Origin: Scolanthus callimorphus
Lineage: Eukaryota > Cnidaria > Anthozoa > Actiniaria > Edwardsiidae
NCBI GenBank assembly: GCA_033964015.1
Contig: CM066924.1
Span: 10,566,625-10,630,624, forward strand
Length of the DNA: 64,000 nt
Direction: 5' to 3'
Shown: piece by piece, positions 23,442 to 33,794 of the stretch
Layout: each line of letters starts with the position of its first letter
How positions within the stretch are numbered: position 1 is the first letter of the stretch
Notes under the pieces: model-generated
What the model saw: the letters and a program-made list of their open reading frames with translations, nothing else
What the model was told of the DNA's origin: nothing
Database searches by the model: none
Translations under genes and position numbers: made by a program

Positions 23442-23615
23442 GTAGAAGTCCTTTTCACATTTTCATTTCAGTTTGTTGAAATTGTTATTGCTACCAATGT
23501 CATGATCATGATTGCTTGATCCTCAGCAGCAATTTATCGCATCGCAGCGAGCGGAAAGCACATGCGTGGCATGTAATTAATCCAAAGCCTTCTTTTTTCT
23601 GGCTAGCCAGCCAAA

Positions 23616-24339
23616 GCTTTTGAAGAGCTCAATTTTGTCAAACCACGACTCTGGGACTTTATACCACTTCCTTTTTCAATTCCTACAGAGCCTTTTTCTC
23701 GTCGCACTAGTTGGCCAGAGATCGCAAGACTCTGGACACAAGATCAGGGTGCGATTGGCATGCGCTCTCTACTGACATGTCAGTACCTTGAGTGCAGTGT
23801 GATGCCTTTTGCAACGCCAGTTATTATCTTGTTTGTGTCGTACGCAACCCTGTGCCCGCGCGTTTGTGTGCATTTACACGGTTTTGTAACGGTTTTTAGT
23901 CGCCCTGAAAGGTTGGGATATTATGCCTTTTTCTTGTGGTTTCCCCTTCCCTATCATCAAAGAAACACAGTCCCAATGCTTTTGAAGAGCTCAATTTTGT
24001 CAAACCACGACTCTGGGACTTTATACCACTTCCTTTTTCAATTCCTACAGAGCCTTTTTCTCGTCGCACTAGTTGGCCAGAGATCGCAAGACTCTGGACA
24101 CAAGATCAGGGTGCGATTGGCATGCGCTCTCTACTGACATGTCAGTACCTTGAGTGCAGTGTGATGCCTTTTGCAACGCCAGTTATTATCTTGTTTGTGT
24201 CGTACGCAACCCTGTGCCCGCGCGTTTGTGTGCATTTACACGGTTTTGTAACGGTTTTTAGTCGCCCTGAAAGGTTGGGATATTATGCCTTTTTCTTGTG
24301 GTTTCCCCTTCCCTATCATCAAAGAAACACAGTCCCAAT
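23616..24339 (+). repeat. 362-bp direct tandem duplication
   Basis: Copy 1 (23,616-23,977) and copy 2 (23,978-24,339) match base for base in the parts compared by eye, with no spacer. An open frame runs through each unit, but it is not recognisable and is probably fortuitous. Such identity implies a very recent duplication or an assembly artefact. Confidence 0.92.
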
Positions 24340-24499
24340 GGTTCGGGAAAACGTGGAATAAGTTAGCATTTCTCTGCCGTTATCAACAAATCAATAAAAG
24401 AATGGAACACATTCTATGTGGGGAACCCTGAATGCCGTAAAACAGTGGAGTTTCGGTTCCTTCTTGCATGGATGATTACTTAATAGTGCTCTGCATATA

Positions 24500-25229
24500 A
24501 TGTTACTTTTTCATGTTTGTCTCATTCTATTGCGAAGTTTCGTGTCATCTGTAAGTTCCCTAGAACTAACATCAATCCTTCAGCCGGTTTTATGGAGTAA
24601 TCAACCCGCTGGGGTCAAGGAACTGACATCTTCAGGTCGGACGAATGTGAAATCGATTAGGACGTCATTACGCTTAACACCAAAACTCTGTCAACTTACG
24701 CAAACCTGCATGTTAGCCGCGCTAGTTTTACTGGCCGGTGACATATCTCCGAACCAAGGATGGTCATGCTCACGCAACCAAGGGGAAATATCTGGTTTTG
24801 CAAACTGTTTGGTGACTAATACTCGCAGCTTTAAAAGCCTCCACAAAGCACCTAGTGGAGAACGCTTTTGCAATCTTCATAAGTTCCACGAACTTGTCTA
24901 TTCCGAAGACGCGGATTTGATCGAGGACAAGGCAATACTACGGAGTGGCTATGTACAGGAAGGACAAAGAGTATAATCGAGCGGGTGGAGTTCTATTGGC
25001 TGTCAAAACCGATTCGTTTATTTCATCACGCGAAATGAAGAACCTGAGCTCGGACCTAGAAGTGATTTCGGTAGAACTGATCACTACTTCAAACCACAAA
25101 TTACTTGCTTGTTGTGTTTACAGTCCCAGCGAACCTGACAGGAAGTGGCTGGACTCTTTCGATGTTTATTTATCGAATTTAGAATTGAGTTACGAAAATA
25201 CGTTAATATGCGGAGACTTGAACCTGTGA
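24500..25229 (+). pseudogene. LINE ORF2 5' fragment: leader and endonuclease start
   Basis: The first frame carries a hydrophobic leader with LLAGDISPNQGWSC and then CLVTNTRSFKSLHK, typical of the start of an endonuclease-type LINE ORF2. A shift near 24,950 moves to a second frame with YRKDKEYNRAGGVLLAVKTD and LICGDLNL before a stop. These are the first blocks of an apurinic endonuclease. The reverse transcriptase is absent. GDISPNQG resembles a worn 2A-like motif, which some LINEs carry in front of the endonuclease. Confidence 0.78.
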
Positions 25230-25282
25230 CTTATCTCCATGATTAGTTATTTATGTGTGAATGCTGTACTAGTATATGGGGT

Positions 25283-25595
25283 AGAGCCCACAAATGTAAT
25301 AACTAACCACAAATGTAATAAACCCACAAATGTAATAACAGGCTGCCCGCAAATGTAATAACTTATTACATTTGTGGGCAACCTGTTATTACATTTGTGG
25401 GTTTATTACATTTGTGGGTAGTTATTACTCACAAATGTAATAACAGGGTTACCCACAAATGTAATAAACCCACAATTGTAATAACGGTTTATCCACAAAT
25501 GTAATACACCCAAAAGTGTAATATACCAACAAATAACACAAGGTTTCTACCAACTTGGCAACAAATCGCTTTCTCGAGGAAAAAAACTTTGTTTG
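25283..25595 (+). repeat. Left arm of the foldback element
   Basis: Contains a run of CACAAATGTAATAA units, several of them inverted within the arm (about 25,355-25,430), so the arm can also fold on itself. Confidence 0.85.
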
Positions 25596-25790
25596 GACTT
25601 GAACTTGTTTTATTGCGAGCGAGCGTTAGCGAGCGAGCATACTAATCTCGACCCCTTGCAATTATGACGTGGGTTACCTGTGGTGCACGATAATTTTCTA
25701 GGCGAAGTGATTTTGGGTTCCGTGGCCCATTACCCCACCCCTCACAGTCCTTTTGTTTGCCCGGTGAGTTAGCGAGCCATTGACGTCAAG

Positions 25791-25839
25791 ATGGATTCAC
25801 CATTTGTCGATCGGTTTAAAGAAATGCTGTTTAGTTTCG
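25791..25839 (+). CDS. Possible first exon inside the foldback element
   Basis: An ATG in good context (AAGATGG) opens 16 codons (MDSPFVDRFKEMLFSF) and ends at a consensus TTCG|GTAAGT donor in phase 1. No second exon could be identified before the nested element, so the gene may have been cut by internal deletion. It could be the remnant of a transposase gene or chance. Confidence 0.35.
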
Positions 25840-26471
25840 GTAAGTAACAGTCATTAATTGCTTTTGTCAGTCTTAATTGCATTTGTAGATGTTTTTAAAG
25901 TGTATTTTGACAACCATTTCACGAAAGATTTGCCGAAAATTTCCTCAACTTAAGCTGCTCGGTCATAGAGAGGGGAGAATTCTCCAGAAGAAACTTAGCT
26001 TTTATTGAGTTTTAGTTCCCTGTGAGCAGAGGCTACTTTTTATTTCGCTGCGTTTTCTTTTACTTAAATGTTTTCTTGGTTTTTACAACTAAAGTAGTGG
26101 CGCAAAAGTAGTGGCCTTTGCTTGCAGGGAATAAGCTTTATAGCTAATGTGAATCTTACAAGTAGTTGAATAATGTTTCAATGGTGAAATTTCTCCAAAA
26201 CATGGCTGTTAAGTTATAAAGTTATAAATTTATATCAAGAAATAGGGGGACTTCTAACCCAATCAGTATCCAATAGTATCCACTTCCTGCAAACAGTGTG
26301 ATGGTAAATAAACTTGAATGATTGAGTGGTATTTTTATGTGTGCTCACATTTGGATTTTTTTATATTTTCTTTTTGTAGACTTTACCCAAGAATAATTCC
26401 AGTGATGTTTAACTAGCCATCCTAAAAAAAAACTGCTAAGCGATTACAATTGCAACCACATTATTCGGGAA

Positions 26472-28061
26472 TTAGACTAGACGAAATATCAGAAAATTGC
26501 AATATTTAAGGTGCATGAGGCATTTTTTAGTAAAAGCTGGCAACAAGAGTTTTCTTATGTAATTTTTCACGCTGAATCCGAATTTTCTTGTTGCCATCGC
26601 TGATTTGGCCTTTTAATGGGTGAAAATGACGTCATCATGATTGACAGCTGTTCGCGAACCCCTTAAAATAGTTTTGTCGCTATATTTTAAATTCGAAGTG
26701 AATATTTAACTTGAACAGGATAGTTTAGAATATTCTATACGAAAAAGTGTCGTATTAATCGGATATGGTGCTGCTGTGATATTCAAAATGGCGGATCCAA
26801 GATGGCCGCCGTATCGTCAAATTTGATTTTTAGAAACCATCAGTCTGGTAGTCAAAAAAGACATGGAAATAAATAGCTGACAATGAATTCAAGGTATTAC
26901 AGATGAAATACAATGCTGCTAGTCGAATGAAGCCATATTACAGTAAATATATAAAAGGCAATTCAATATAAAAAGGTGAACCACATTCACCGCCGCTTGA
27001 TCTAAACGATATCCCGATTTTTCGATTATCATCCTTGGTCCCGGCAACAAAACTGTGCCTTTGAAGTTCTTATATCAAGAGTTCGTTCACAATGATCATG
27101 CAATCTGCAGCCCCCGTGGCATAATCTAAAAATGCGGAAACCTCGGGAGCAGCAGAAAACCTCAAAAGGAAACCTCAGAGAAGAGAAGGGTTGGAATAGG
27201 AGAAGGCTTTCAGGCATAGAGAGGAAAGCTATTCTCCGAGGACGAATTAAAGTCTTACATTCGCTACTTTTGCTTATAAGTTCAAAGTTGCCTACACCAG
27301 GCTATAAAAAATACGGAAAACGCTGGAACAGCGCCTAAATTGTCACAGATTGATTTCCCCCTTTATCCCTGCTTTTTTTGTTATCATTATTATTCCTGTG
27401 TGTGTAAGAGGGATATTCTGCATGCATTTAAAACAATAGTCGTAGATGTATTTGGCTCAGTGATAGGATTTGAAAGCAATAGTGAGAACTTTTACAGTAG
27501 GAGCGACTAACTTGCTATTTTGTGGATTGCGCTTCCTACCTAAATTCACTCACAACAATCATATATTTGCCTATATAGTATTCTCTTTCCACCATAATCG
27601 TCTGTTATTATTTTTTTGTATTGCAAAATCGTTTAAGTTCTTGTCTTTTATCTTTTTAAGTTTAGCCTTTGAACGCGATGGCCTCAAACAATCACCAGAT
27701 TTCAAAAATGGCGGCACGGCGGCCATCTTGGATCCGCCATTTTGGATGCCGTTCTACGCCCATCAAGCACCCTATCCCATAATATACATACATTTTTTTA
27801 AATATCACGTTGCCACTTATCCATTTGAATTTCACTGGCCGTTAAAATTTGAAAAGAAAAAATCGGCGAAAAATTAATTGTAGAGGTTTGTGTGACAGCT
27901 GTCAATCATGACGTCATTTCACCTCTTAAAATGCAAAATCTGCTTTGGCAACAAAAAAATTCGGATTCAGCGTAAAATTTCACATAAGCTGGCACTTGTT
28001 GCCAGCTTTTACTAAAAAATGCCTCATGATGTACGATTTTCCGAAAGTTCGTCTAGTCTAA
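26472..28061. mobile_element. Nested foldback element (1.59 kb)
   Basis: Inverted arms of about 350 bp start TTAGACTAGACGAA at both ends. They share ATGAGGCATTTTTTAGTAAA, a CAACAA...GCTGAATCCGAATTT block, a TGACGTCAT...TTGACAGCTGT block and GGCGGATCCAAGATGGCCGCC-type sequence. It is non-coding as far as can be seen and sits wholly inside the outer foldback element. The target duplication is not clear. Confidence 0.8.
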
Positions 28062-28699
28062 ATAATAAACAAGAAAATCTGATGGATATATATATCCAAT
28101 ATTGCTGGTGGTGATCTTTATTAATCTGGGGCATGGAAACTTTAATTAAAAGCTATTTCTGAAATTATATAAATGTTTCTTTTTTATTGTATTCTTACAA
28201 TTCATCCCCATTTTTGATTGTCTAAATTTCTGGCAAATTTTTATTGTCTTTTAAGCACACCAAGAGAATATTTATCTCATATTCAATCTAAACCTCAGCT
28301 ACATACAGAGGATATTACATGGCCATGCGGAAATACAAGAAGATAAAATTTGTATCTCCCAGTGGTCATGTATTATTCTGTTTGTTATATAAACAAATTG
28401 TAAGTTTATTTGAGTAAAGCCTAAAACACCAGCATGGATCACAGGCAAGTGTGTTAAACAAAATGATGATGAAAAAAATCCTTTGCCTTGGATATTGCTC
28501 TTCTGATGATTTCTATTGGTTGATTAGCATACCATACTGAGGAGCTGTGGCCGCAGGATTCCTGTATTTAAGCCTGGGCACAAGAGGTGTGCTCGGGGGA
28601 ATCCGCCATCTTGGTTATAACAGTTACGTGGCCCCGATATACTGGCCACAGAGCCACAGTCTGTTGCTGCGAGCACTTCACTTTCTATTAGAAACTTCT

Positions 28700-28990
28700 A
28701 GTTTAAACATATTATACCACGTAACAGCTGCTCCAGAGGGGAGCACACTGGCTGTATATTCCGCCCACTAGTTCCAGTAGTATTATCCGTGCTCACTGGA
28801 GCTGTGGCGTTCGGGCAATTGGTGGGAGATATTTGTTGTGGAAGTTGTTTCAGAGGGCGACCTCACTGGCTGCATATTCCGCCCACTTTTTCCAGAAGTG
28901 TTATTCGTGTTAACTGGGCAGCTATGCCGTTCGAACTATTGGTGAAGATATTTGTTGCGAAAGCTGTCCTAGAGGGCGTCATGCCTCGTA
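28700..28990 (+). repeat. Degenerate tandem repeat, period about 118 bp
   Basis: Units with CACTGGCTG(T/C)ATATTCCGC recur near 28,745 and 28,863, with a third, weaker unit near 28,975. No protein pattern is preserved. Confidence 0.65.
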
Positions 28991-29695
28991 TATATCGGAA
29001 CTCCCCGCGCCTCATACGTATCATTGAACGTCGCATGAGCAAGCAACCCATCCAAGCCGAAATGGAACGTTCAGCGGTATGCAAAAACATCGGCGGCTCT
29101 TATTTACGCATGCGTATTTGCGTGTTGACTCGTGTACACAGCCAATCACAGTCCGTCTTGCACACACTTTGAACTCCAAATTGTTGCATTTTGACGCCAA
29201 ACTCCCCCCAAAATGCATTGATAATCACAGAGATTGATCTGGTAAACAGTTAGAGATGCAAGGAGACAAAAGGGACTGAACTGATAACAAAATGAGAAAA
29301 ATATTTGCTAACTCTATGTTGCTTGTGTAGCCCGCGATTGTAGAGAGAACAATCTATTTTTTCAACTCAGTCAATCAATCGGCCATCTACAAGCGTAAAA
29401 TTCCAGGTTGGGTAACCACAAACTGCAGGATGATTATTTTAAAATTCACTGAAATGCCAGGCTTGATATCCCAAGCCGGCTCCAAAAGGGATACATTTGT
29501 TAGAAGAATAAACCATACAGTAAAAAGTGGGCTGTCTATGATTGGTTTCCTGTGAAGACATCGATGAAGTCATACCACATGACTAATATATATATCTGAC
29601 AGTTCCCACCTGTCCATGCCCCCAAGGCGGCTTTCCATAAGTTCGGGCAAAGTCCCCATTGATGGGCTGAGTCAAATATCCAAATATGTTTCCAT

Positions 29696-29941
29696 AAACA
29701 AAGTTTTCTTTTCGAGAAAGTGACTTGCTGCCAATTTGGTAGTAACCCTGTGTTATTTGTGGGTACATTCCATTTCTGGGTGTATTACATTTGTGGGTAA
29801 CCCGTTATTACATTTGTGGGTTTATTACATTTGTGGGCAACCAGTTATTACATTTGTGGGTTTATTACATTTGTGGGGAACCTGTTATTACATTTGTGGG
29901 TTTATTACATTTGTGGGTAGTTATTACATTTGTGGGCTCTA
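29696..29941 (-). repeat. Right arm of the foldback element
   Basis: Reverse complement of the left arm, with seven or more TTATTACATTTGTGGG units and the final GGGCTCTA. Confidence 0.85.
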
Positions 29942-31937
29942 CATATGGCTCGGAGAGCTTTAGCGGTCTTCATAAAACTGGGGATCCAATAGACAATGTT
30001 AGGGTGCCCAGTATCCGACCATCTTACCCCAGTATCCGGCCACGGTGTATTTTTAGTAAATGAATCGCGATTTTTGCATGACTTTCGATTGAAAGGATGT
30101 CTCACACTTAAACATGATTTAATACAGTTCGGGGTATTACATTGGACATTCTACAACGCTAGCGCGGTAGCCAGAAAGACAGAAAAATTGAATGAGGCAG
30201 TATCATATTACTTGCTATTTTTTTCTTTGATTGTTATTTTTCCCCACATAAATCCTACACAAATGTTAATAGCGGAGCCGAAGGCCCGCGCAAGCGGAGC
30301 ACCACACCTAAGGGAAAAACGTATACCATTTGAGTTGATTTTGAAACGTCAAGGGTAATTTAATTCATTTTTTCATTTCATTGATAGCGCCATGCCTAAC
30401 TGATTAGTGCGTTGAAAAGCAATCACCCCATAGATAATTGTGTCAAAGTTTGGTTGCCATAGGTGGTTCCTTTCGCGAGATATAATTTGTTTTCTTTTTT
30501 CTGTATAAAAACCTATAGCGCACGCCGTCCGTCCGTGTACACATGGAATTTGTACACATGGGAACCCTGTGTTATTTCTTTGAAAATTTAATATCTCGAA
30601 AAGGATCAAACATGAGAAAACCATTCTTGGAGAGAATTATATAGAGAAAAAGAGGCACATAATGCCTGGCTGACGTAACGTGACGTCATTACCAATCCCG
30701 TGAAACTTCTTTTGGCGGGAAATGTTGAGAGACGGCGCGCGCGCCTGCTCATATGGAGGACTGGGTACTTTTATTTTGAGAAGAAAATTATTCGACGCAG
30801 AAGCAACATTTATTTCACTTTCCTAGTATATTTTAACCATTTACCTGTGCTGAGGTTAGAAGTCTGAGCTTTTTTGTATGCATTTTACAATCAAAGGGAG
30901 ATGCACGGCAGTCAAGCGGACTTAAGGTGGCCCGCGGGTAATTTTCTCAAAAATGCATTCCTTTTCAAATCATATTTTAAGCCCCTTGCAAACATCCGAC
31001 CGATCTGATGTAAAACGCATATAATCATCAATGCTTCTAGTTTATGAATATTGAAACAAATATTAGATATTTATAATTAGGCAGGTGCGATGCACGTGCA
31101 GACAAAACCTCGTTTTTAACTCGTGGCTAGTTGCGTAGCAACAGCCAAAGAGTTATCGTGGTGACTCGATGTCACTCGCTCACTCACTCCTACGTTAGCA
31201 CGATATTAGCATAATTTATGCTGAAGTCATCCATCCAACGGGACTCTCGAGTTGCGGGACCATACGAGCTATCTGCGGGACATGGCGTAACTAAAACTCA
31301 ACCGAACTCCTTGTTACCTTTATACTTTCGCCAACGTATATATAGGTCTCATGGCCACTAAATTTCTCCATGTGGGGTGTTACCTATCTTTGCAGAAAAC
31401 TGATTTCTTTCAAATCGATATTTTTTTAGTCATCTTAAAACCTTCACTGTGTGAGGATTTTGATCCGCGCAAACCCAGATGCAGGGGGTTACAAAACGTG
31501 GGAAAATGAAAAATACGCTACCAATGACGTCATTAGCGCATGCGCAAATATCTAATTGTTTTAAAACGCTATTGTCTAGTTATTTTAAAACCTACATTTA
31601 ACGAGGACCTTCCAGTGAAGCAAAGCCAACGTACCTAGTGCAGGGTTATGAATTCGGGGGGGTGTCTAATTCCCATTTCCCAGAAATCCCAGTCCCATTT
31701 CAGTGCATAATCTGCACACAAAAATAGAAACACCATTCCCCCGCGGCAACTCAACAGCAAGAAGACAATACAACGCGCGGGTCTCCTGCTTGGGCACCAA
31801 TTCGTAGTAAAAACAAGGACTAATGACCGACCTGCTCCCCCCTAAACCCTTCTGCTATACCACAGGGAACCCAAATCTAATAATATATAGCGGGGAGATC
31901 TGGGTTCTAGAATGGCACGACTCATCAATGTATTTCG
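29942..31937. other. No gene; diverged inverted copy of satellite unit B at about 30,270-30,620
   Basis: 30,270-30,324 is the reverse complement of the GC-rich end seen at 3294-3431. Further on, about 30,440-30,580 matches unit B inverted (CGAGATATAATTTG..., GTCCGTCCGTGTACACATG). The rest, including a GCGCGCGCGCC tract near 30,737, shows nothing I can assign. Confidence 0.55.
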
Positions 31938-32038
31938 TTCTATTCTCTTTCGCTTCGCTCAGGCGAATAGAAATTATTTCTAGTCTTTCAATTAACAATG
32001 ACAACATAGGATGAGGAGCATCGCGCCTGGGACAGCGT
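31938..32038 (-). repeat. Split direct repeat B2 (3' terminus)
   Basis: 101-bp copy of 32,276-32,376 at the outer 3' end of the element. Confidence 0.92.
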
Positions 32039-32154
32039 CATTTATTAACAATACGAGACGATTTACATTACATTGGTAATGAGCGGGAATACATTTGTTC
32101 AATATCAACTATTGACAGAATCCTGGATATTGAATAGTGGAAAAAATTTTGGCC

Positions 32155-32279
32155 CGCTGTAACAGGGAAAGTGCGATGTCAAGTGAGATACAATAGAAAG
32201 GAATTGGTTTATATCTGATTAAGCGTCCCCACGGGGATTGCAGCGTCATAGCGCTGTGTCAACAAGAAAAAACAATTCT
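32155..32279 (-). repeat. Split direct repeat A2
   Basis: 125-bp internal copy of the 5' terminal repeat at 36,650-36,774. It contains the palindromic GTCCCCACGGGGA-type core. Confidence 0.93.
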
Positions 32280-32376
32280 ATTCTCTTTCGCTTCGCTCAG
32301 GCGAATAGAAATTATTTCTAGTCTTTCAATTAACAATGACAACATAGGATGAGGAGCATCGCGCCTGGGACAGCGT
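32276..32376 (-). repeat. Split direct repeat B1
   Basis: 101-bp internal copy of the 3' terminal repeat. Its last four bases overlap A2, marking the presumed strand-exchange core. Confidence 0.92.
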
Positions 32377-32421
32377 GTCAAGTCAGGAAAAGTGTGGGGC
32401 TGAAAAGGAGATAAAACAAAG

Positions 32422-33433
32422 TTAAATACCAATATTAAGAGTGACTAAAAGTTGCTGCTTAAGATCTTCCCTGCAGTATAAATCTTTGCTAAACTCGCTT
32501 TTCCAACCCCCGTGTTTCTTAATTATCCTGTCTGGGAGATTATTGTTAGCAGCAGCAGAGGCACCCCCTATTCTTAATGAATGCAAACCATAATGCTTGG
32601 TTTCAAGACCAATGCTGTTAAACTTAGAAAGAATGACTGAACGAGCGCGGGAGTAGGAAAAACGGGAACCCGGCCGAATAGTATAAGACCCGTCTTTATG
32701 CGAGACCAAATTTCCGAAGATATACTCATTAGAACTGGTGTCTTGTTTTGACATACCTGCATAGCGGAGAAGCATTTTATAAGGACAAGTAGGTTGGTTG
32801 GTCCTAGCAATAACTTTAGTAGTACCATACCCCAGAGGGTCATTTTTACATTTTGGAATGAAAATAGAAAAATGCGTATTTGCAAAGTGAATGTTGGACC
32901 ACTTAAGTCCAGCTGTCTCATCATAACGCAGGAAACCCGCAAACGATAACAGACAGAAACAAACATCCCGAATGTCAGACAGAGACGCATCAACGCCAGC
33001 AAATTTGGTTACTAAGGCGTGCAAATGTTGAGGCAAAATAGGTAATTTCTTGTTATTAGGGGCAGCTAGGGACAACCTCCTAATGGAACTAAGGACAAGC
33101 TTAAGGAATTCACTTTCGCAAGGATTAAATCCACTACAAGCGTTGTGAAAGAACGAAATAGCATAAAACGTGGATTGTATAACATTACACGAGGAACCAG
33201 ACTGTACAAGGTTAAGTAAATATAAAGCTACATGGACATCCTGCGCGGGAAAACAGATGACTTCAGGGAAATTTTTGGCCCAAGACTTCCATTTCTTGAA
33301 GCGAGCTAAATATGTTTTGACAGTGGATGGAGCTCTTGAAACAGATAGCAGGCCAGGCAACTCGGCAGCAAGATTCCTTAGCAGTGGGCTACGAATGCCA
33401 TGGAGTCTCCTTGTAGAGAAATGGAAAGGAAAA
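32422..33433 (-). CDS. DIRS-type tyrosine recombinase
   Basis: An open frame of about 336 codons on the minus strand. The first part (APSTVKTYLARFKKWKSW) is a SAM-like core-binding domain. The catalytic domain has Arg in FLRYDETAGLKW, HSLRIGGASAA (HxxR), HGGW and the tyrosine in KDLYCRED. It would insert the circular cDNA into the genome. There is no ATG at the start: a TAA precedes the frame near 33,437 and the first in-frame ATG is internal, so it may be expressed by splicing or shifting, or the start may be damaged. All catalytic residues are present. Confidence 0.9.
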
Positions 33434-33583
33434 AATTAGAAACAAACACAAGAATGTAACATGAAATTATTTATTCGTATAACCTCTAAATTCGGTTATG
33501 GGCAATTGTTAACCAAGTTAAAAATAAGCTACAACACTAGTAATGTAGTAATTTGATTTAAACTAAAACGTTTCTGATTCTAC

Positions 33584-33746
33584 ACACCATACGGGTGTGG
33601 TAATAGTAATACAGATTCACCATACAGGCGGCATCAATAATAATTATCCCATCGCCATACAGGCGGCAAGAATCTCAAACGCCATGCGGGCGGTAACAAT
33701 CTCAACACCATGCGGGCGGTAACAATCTCAACGCCATACGAGCGGG
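33584..33746. repeat. 26-bp tandem repeats between RNase H and recombinase ORFs
   Basis: Units with CCAT(G/A)CGGGCGGTAACAATCT recur with a period of 26 bp, with more diverged units before them. This stretch takes the place where DIRS/PAT elements would carry a methyltransferase. Confidence 0.8.
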
Positions 33747-33794
33747 TATACTACGAGTCGAAATTGATTTTATTTCTAGAAGCCATGGTAGAAG

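Larger units (their letters stand above)
25283..29941. mobile_element. Foldback-type element with subrepeat-rich arms (4.66 kb)
   Basis: Left and right arms are inverted copies, both starting TAGAGCCCACAAATGTAATA and built of many copies of a CCCACAAATGTAATAA-type subrepeat. They end in matched CTTTCTCGA...AAACTTTGTTT blocks (25,595; 29,696). The flanks share ATATGG next to each end, possibly a worn 8-9 bp target duplication. Tandem subrepeats in long arms with such a duplication recall foldback/MULE-like elements; this is inference. The interior has one exon-like segment (25,791-25,839) and a nested element, but no transposase was recognised. Confidence 0.75.

Noticed and set aside
23760..24361. 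Open frames of 125-141 codons across the tandem duplication
   Set aside because: The frame is repeated because the DNA is repeated. The translation is rich in Phe, Leu and Cys without a recognisable motif.
27470..27877. 135-codon open frame
   Set aside because: It lies in the right arm and centre of the nested foldback element and reads as low-complexity Phe/Lys-rich sequence.
25270..29945. CRISPR-like array from the repeated CACAAATGTAATAA units
   Set aside because: Units are nearly contiguous, change orientation and have no spacers. The context is a eukaryotic foldback element.
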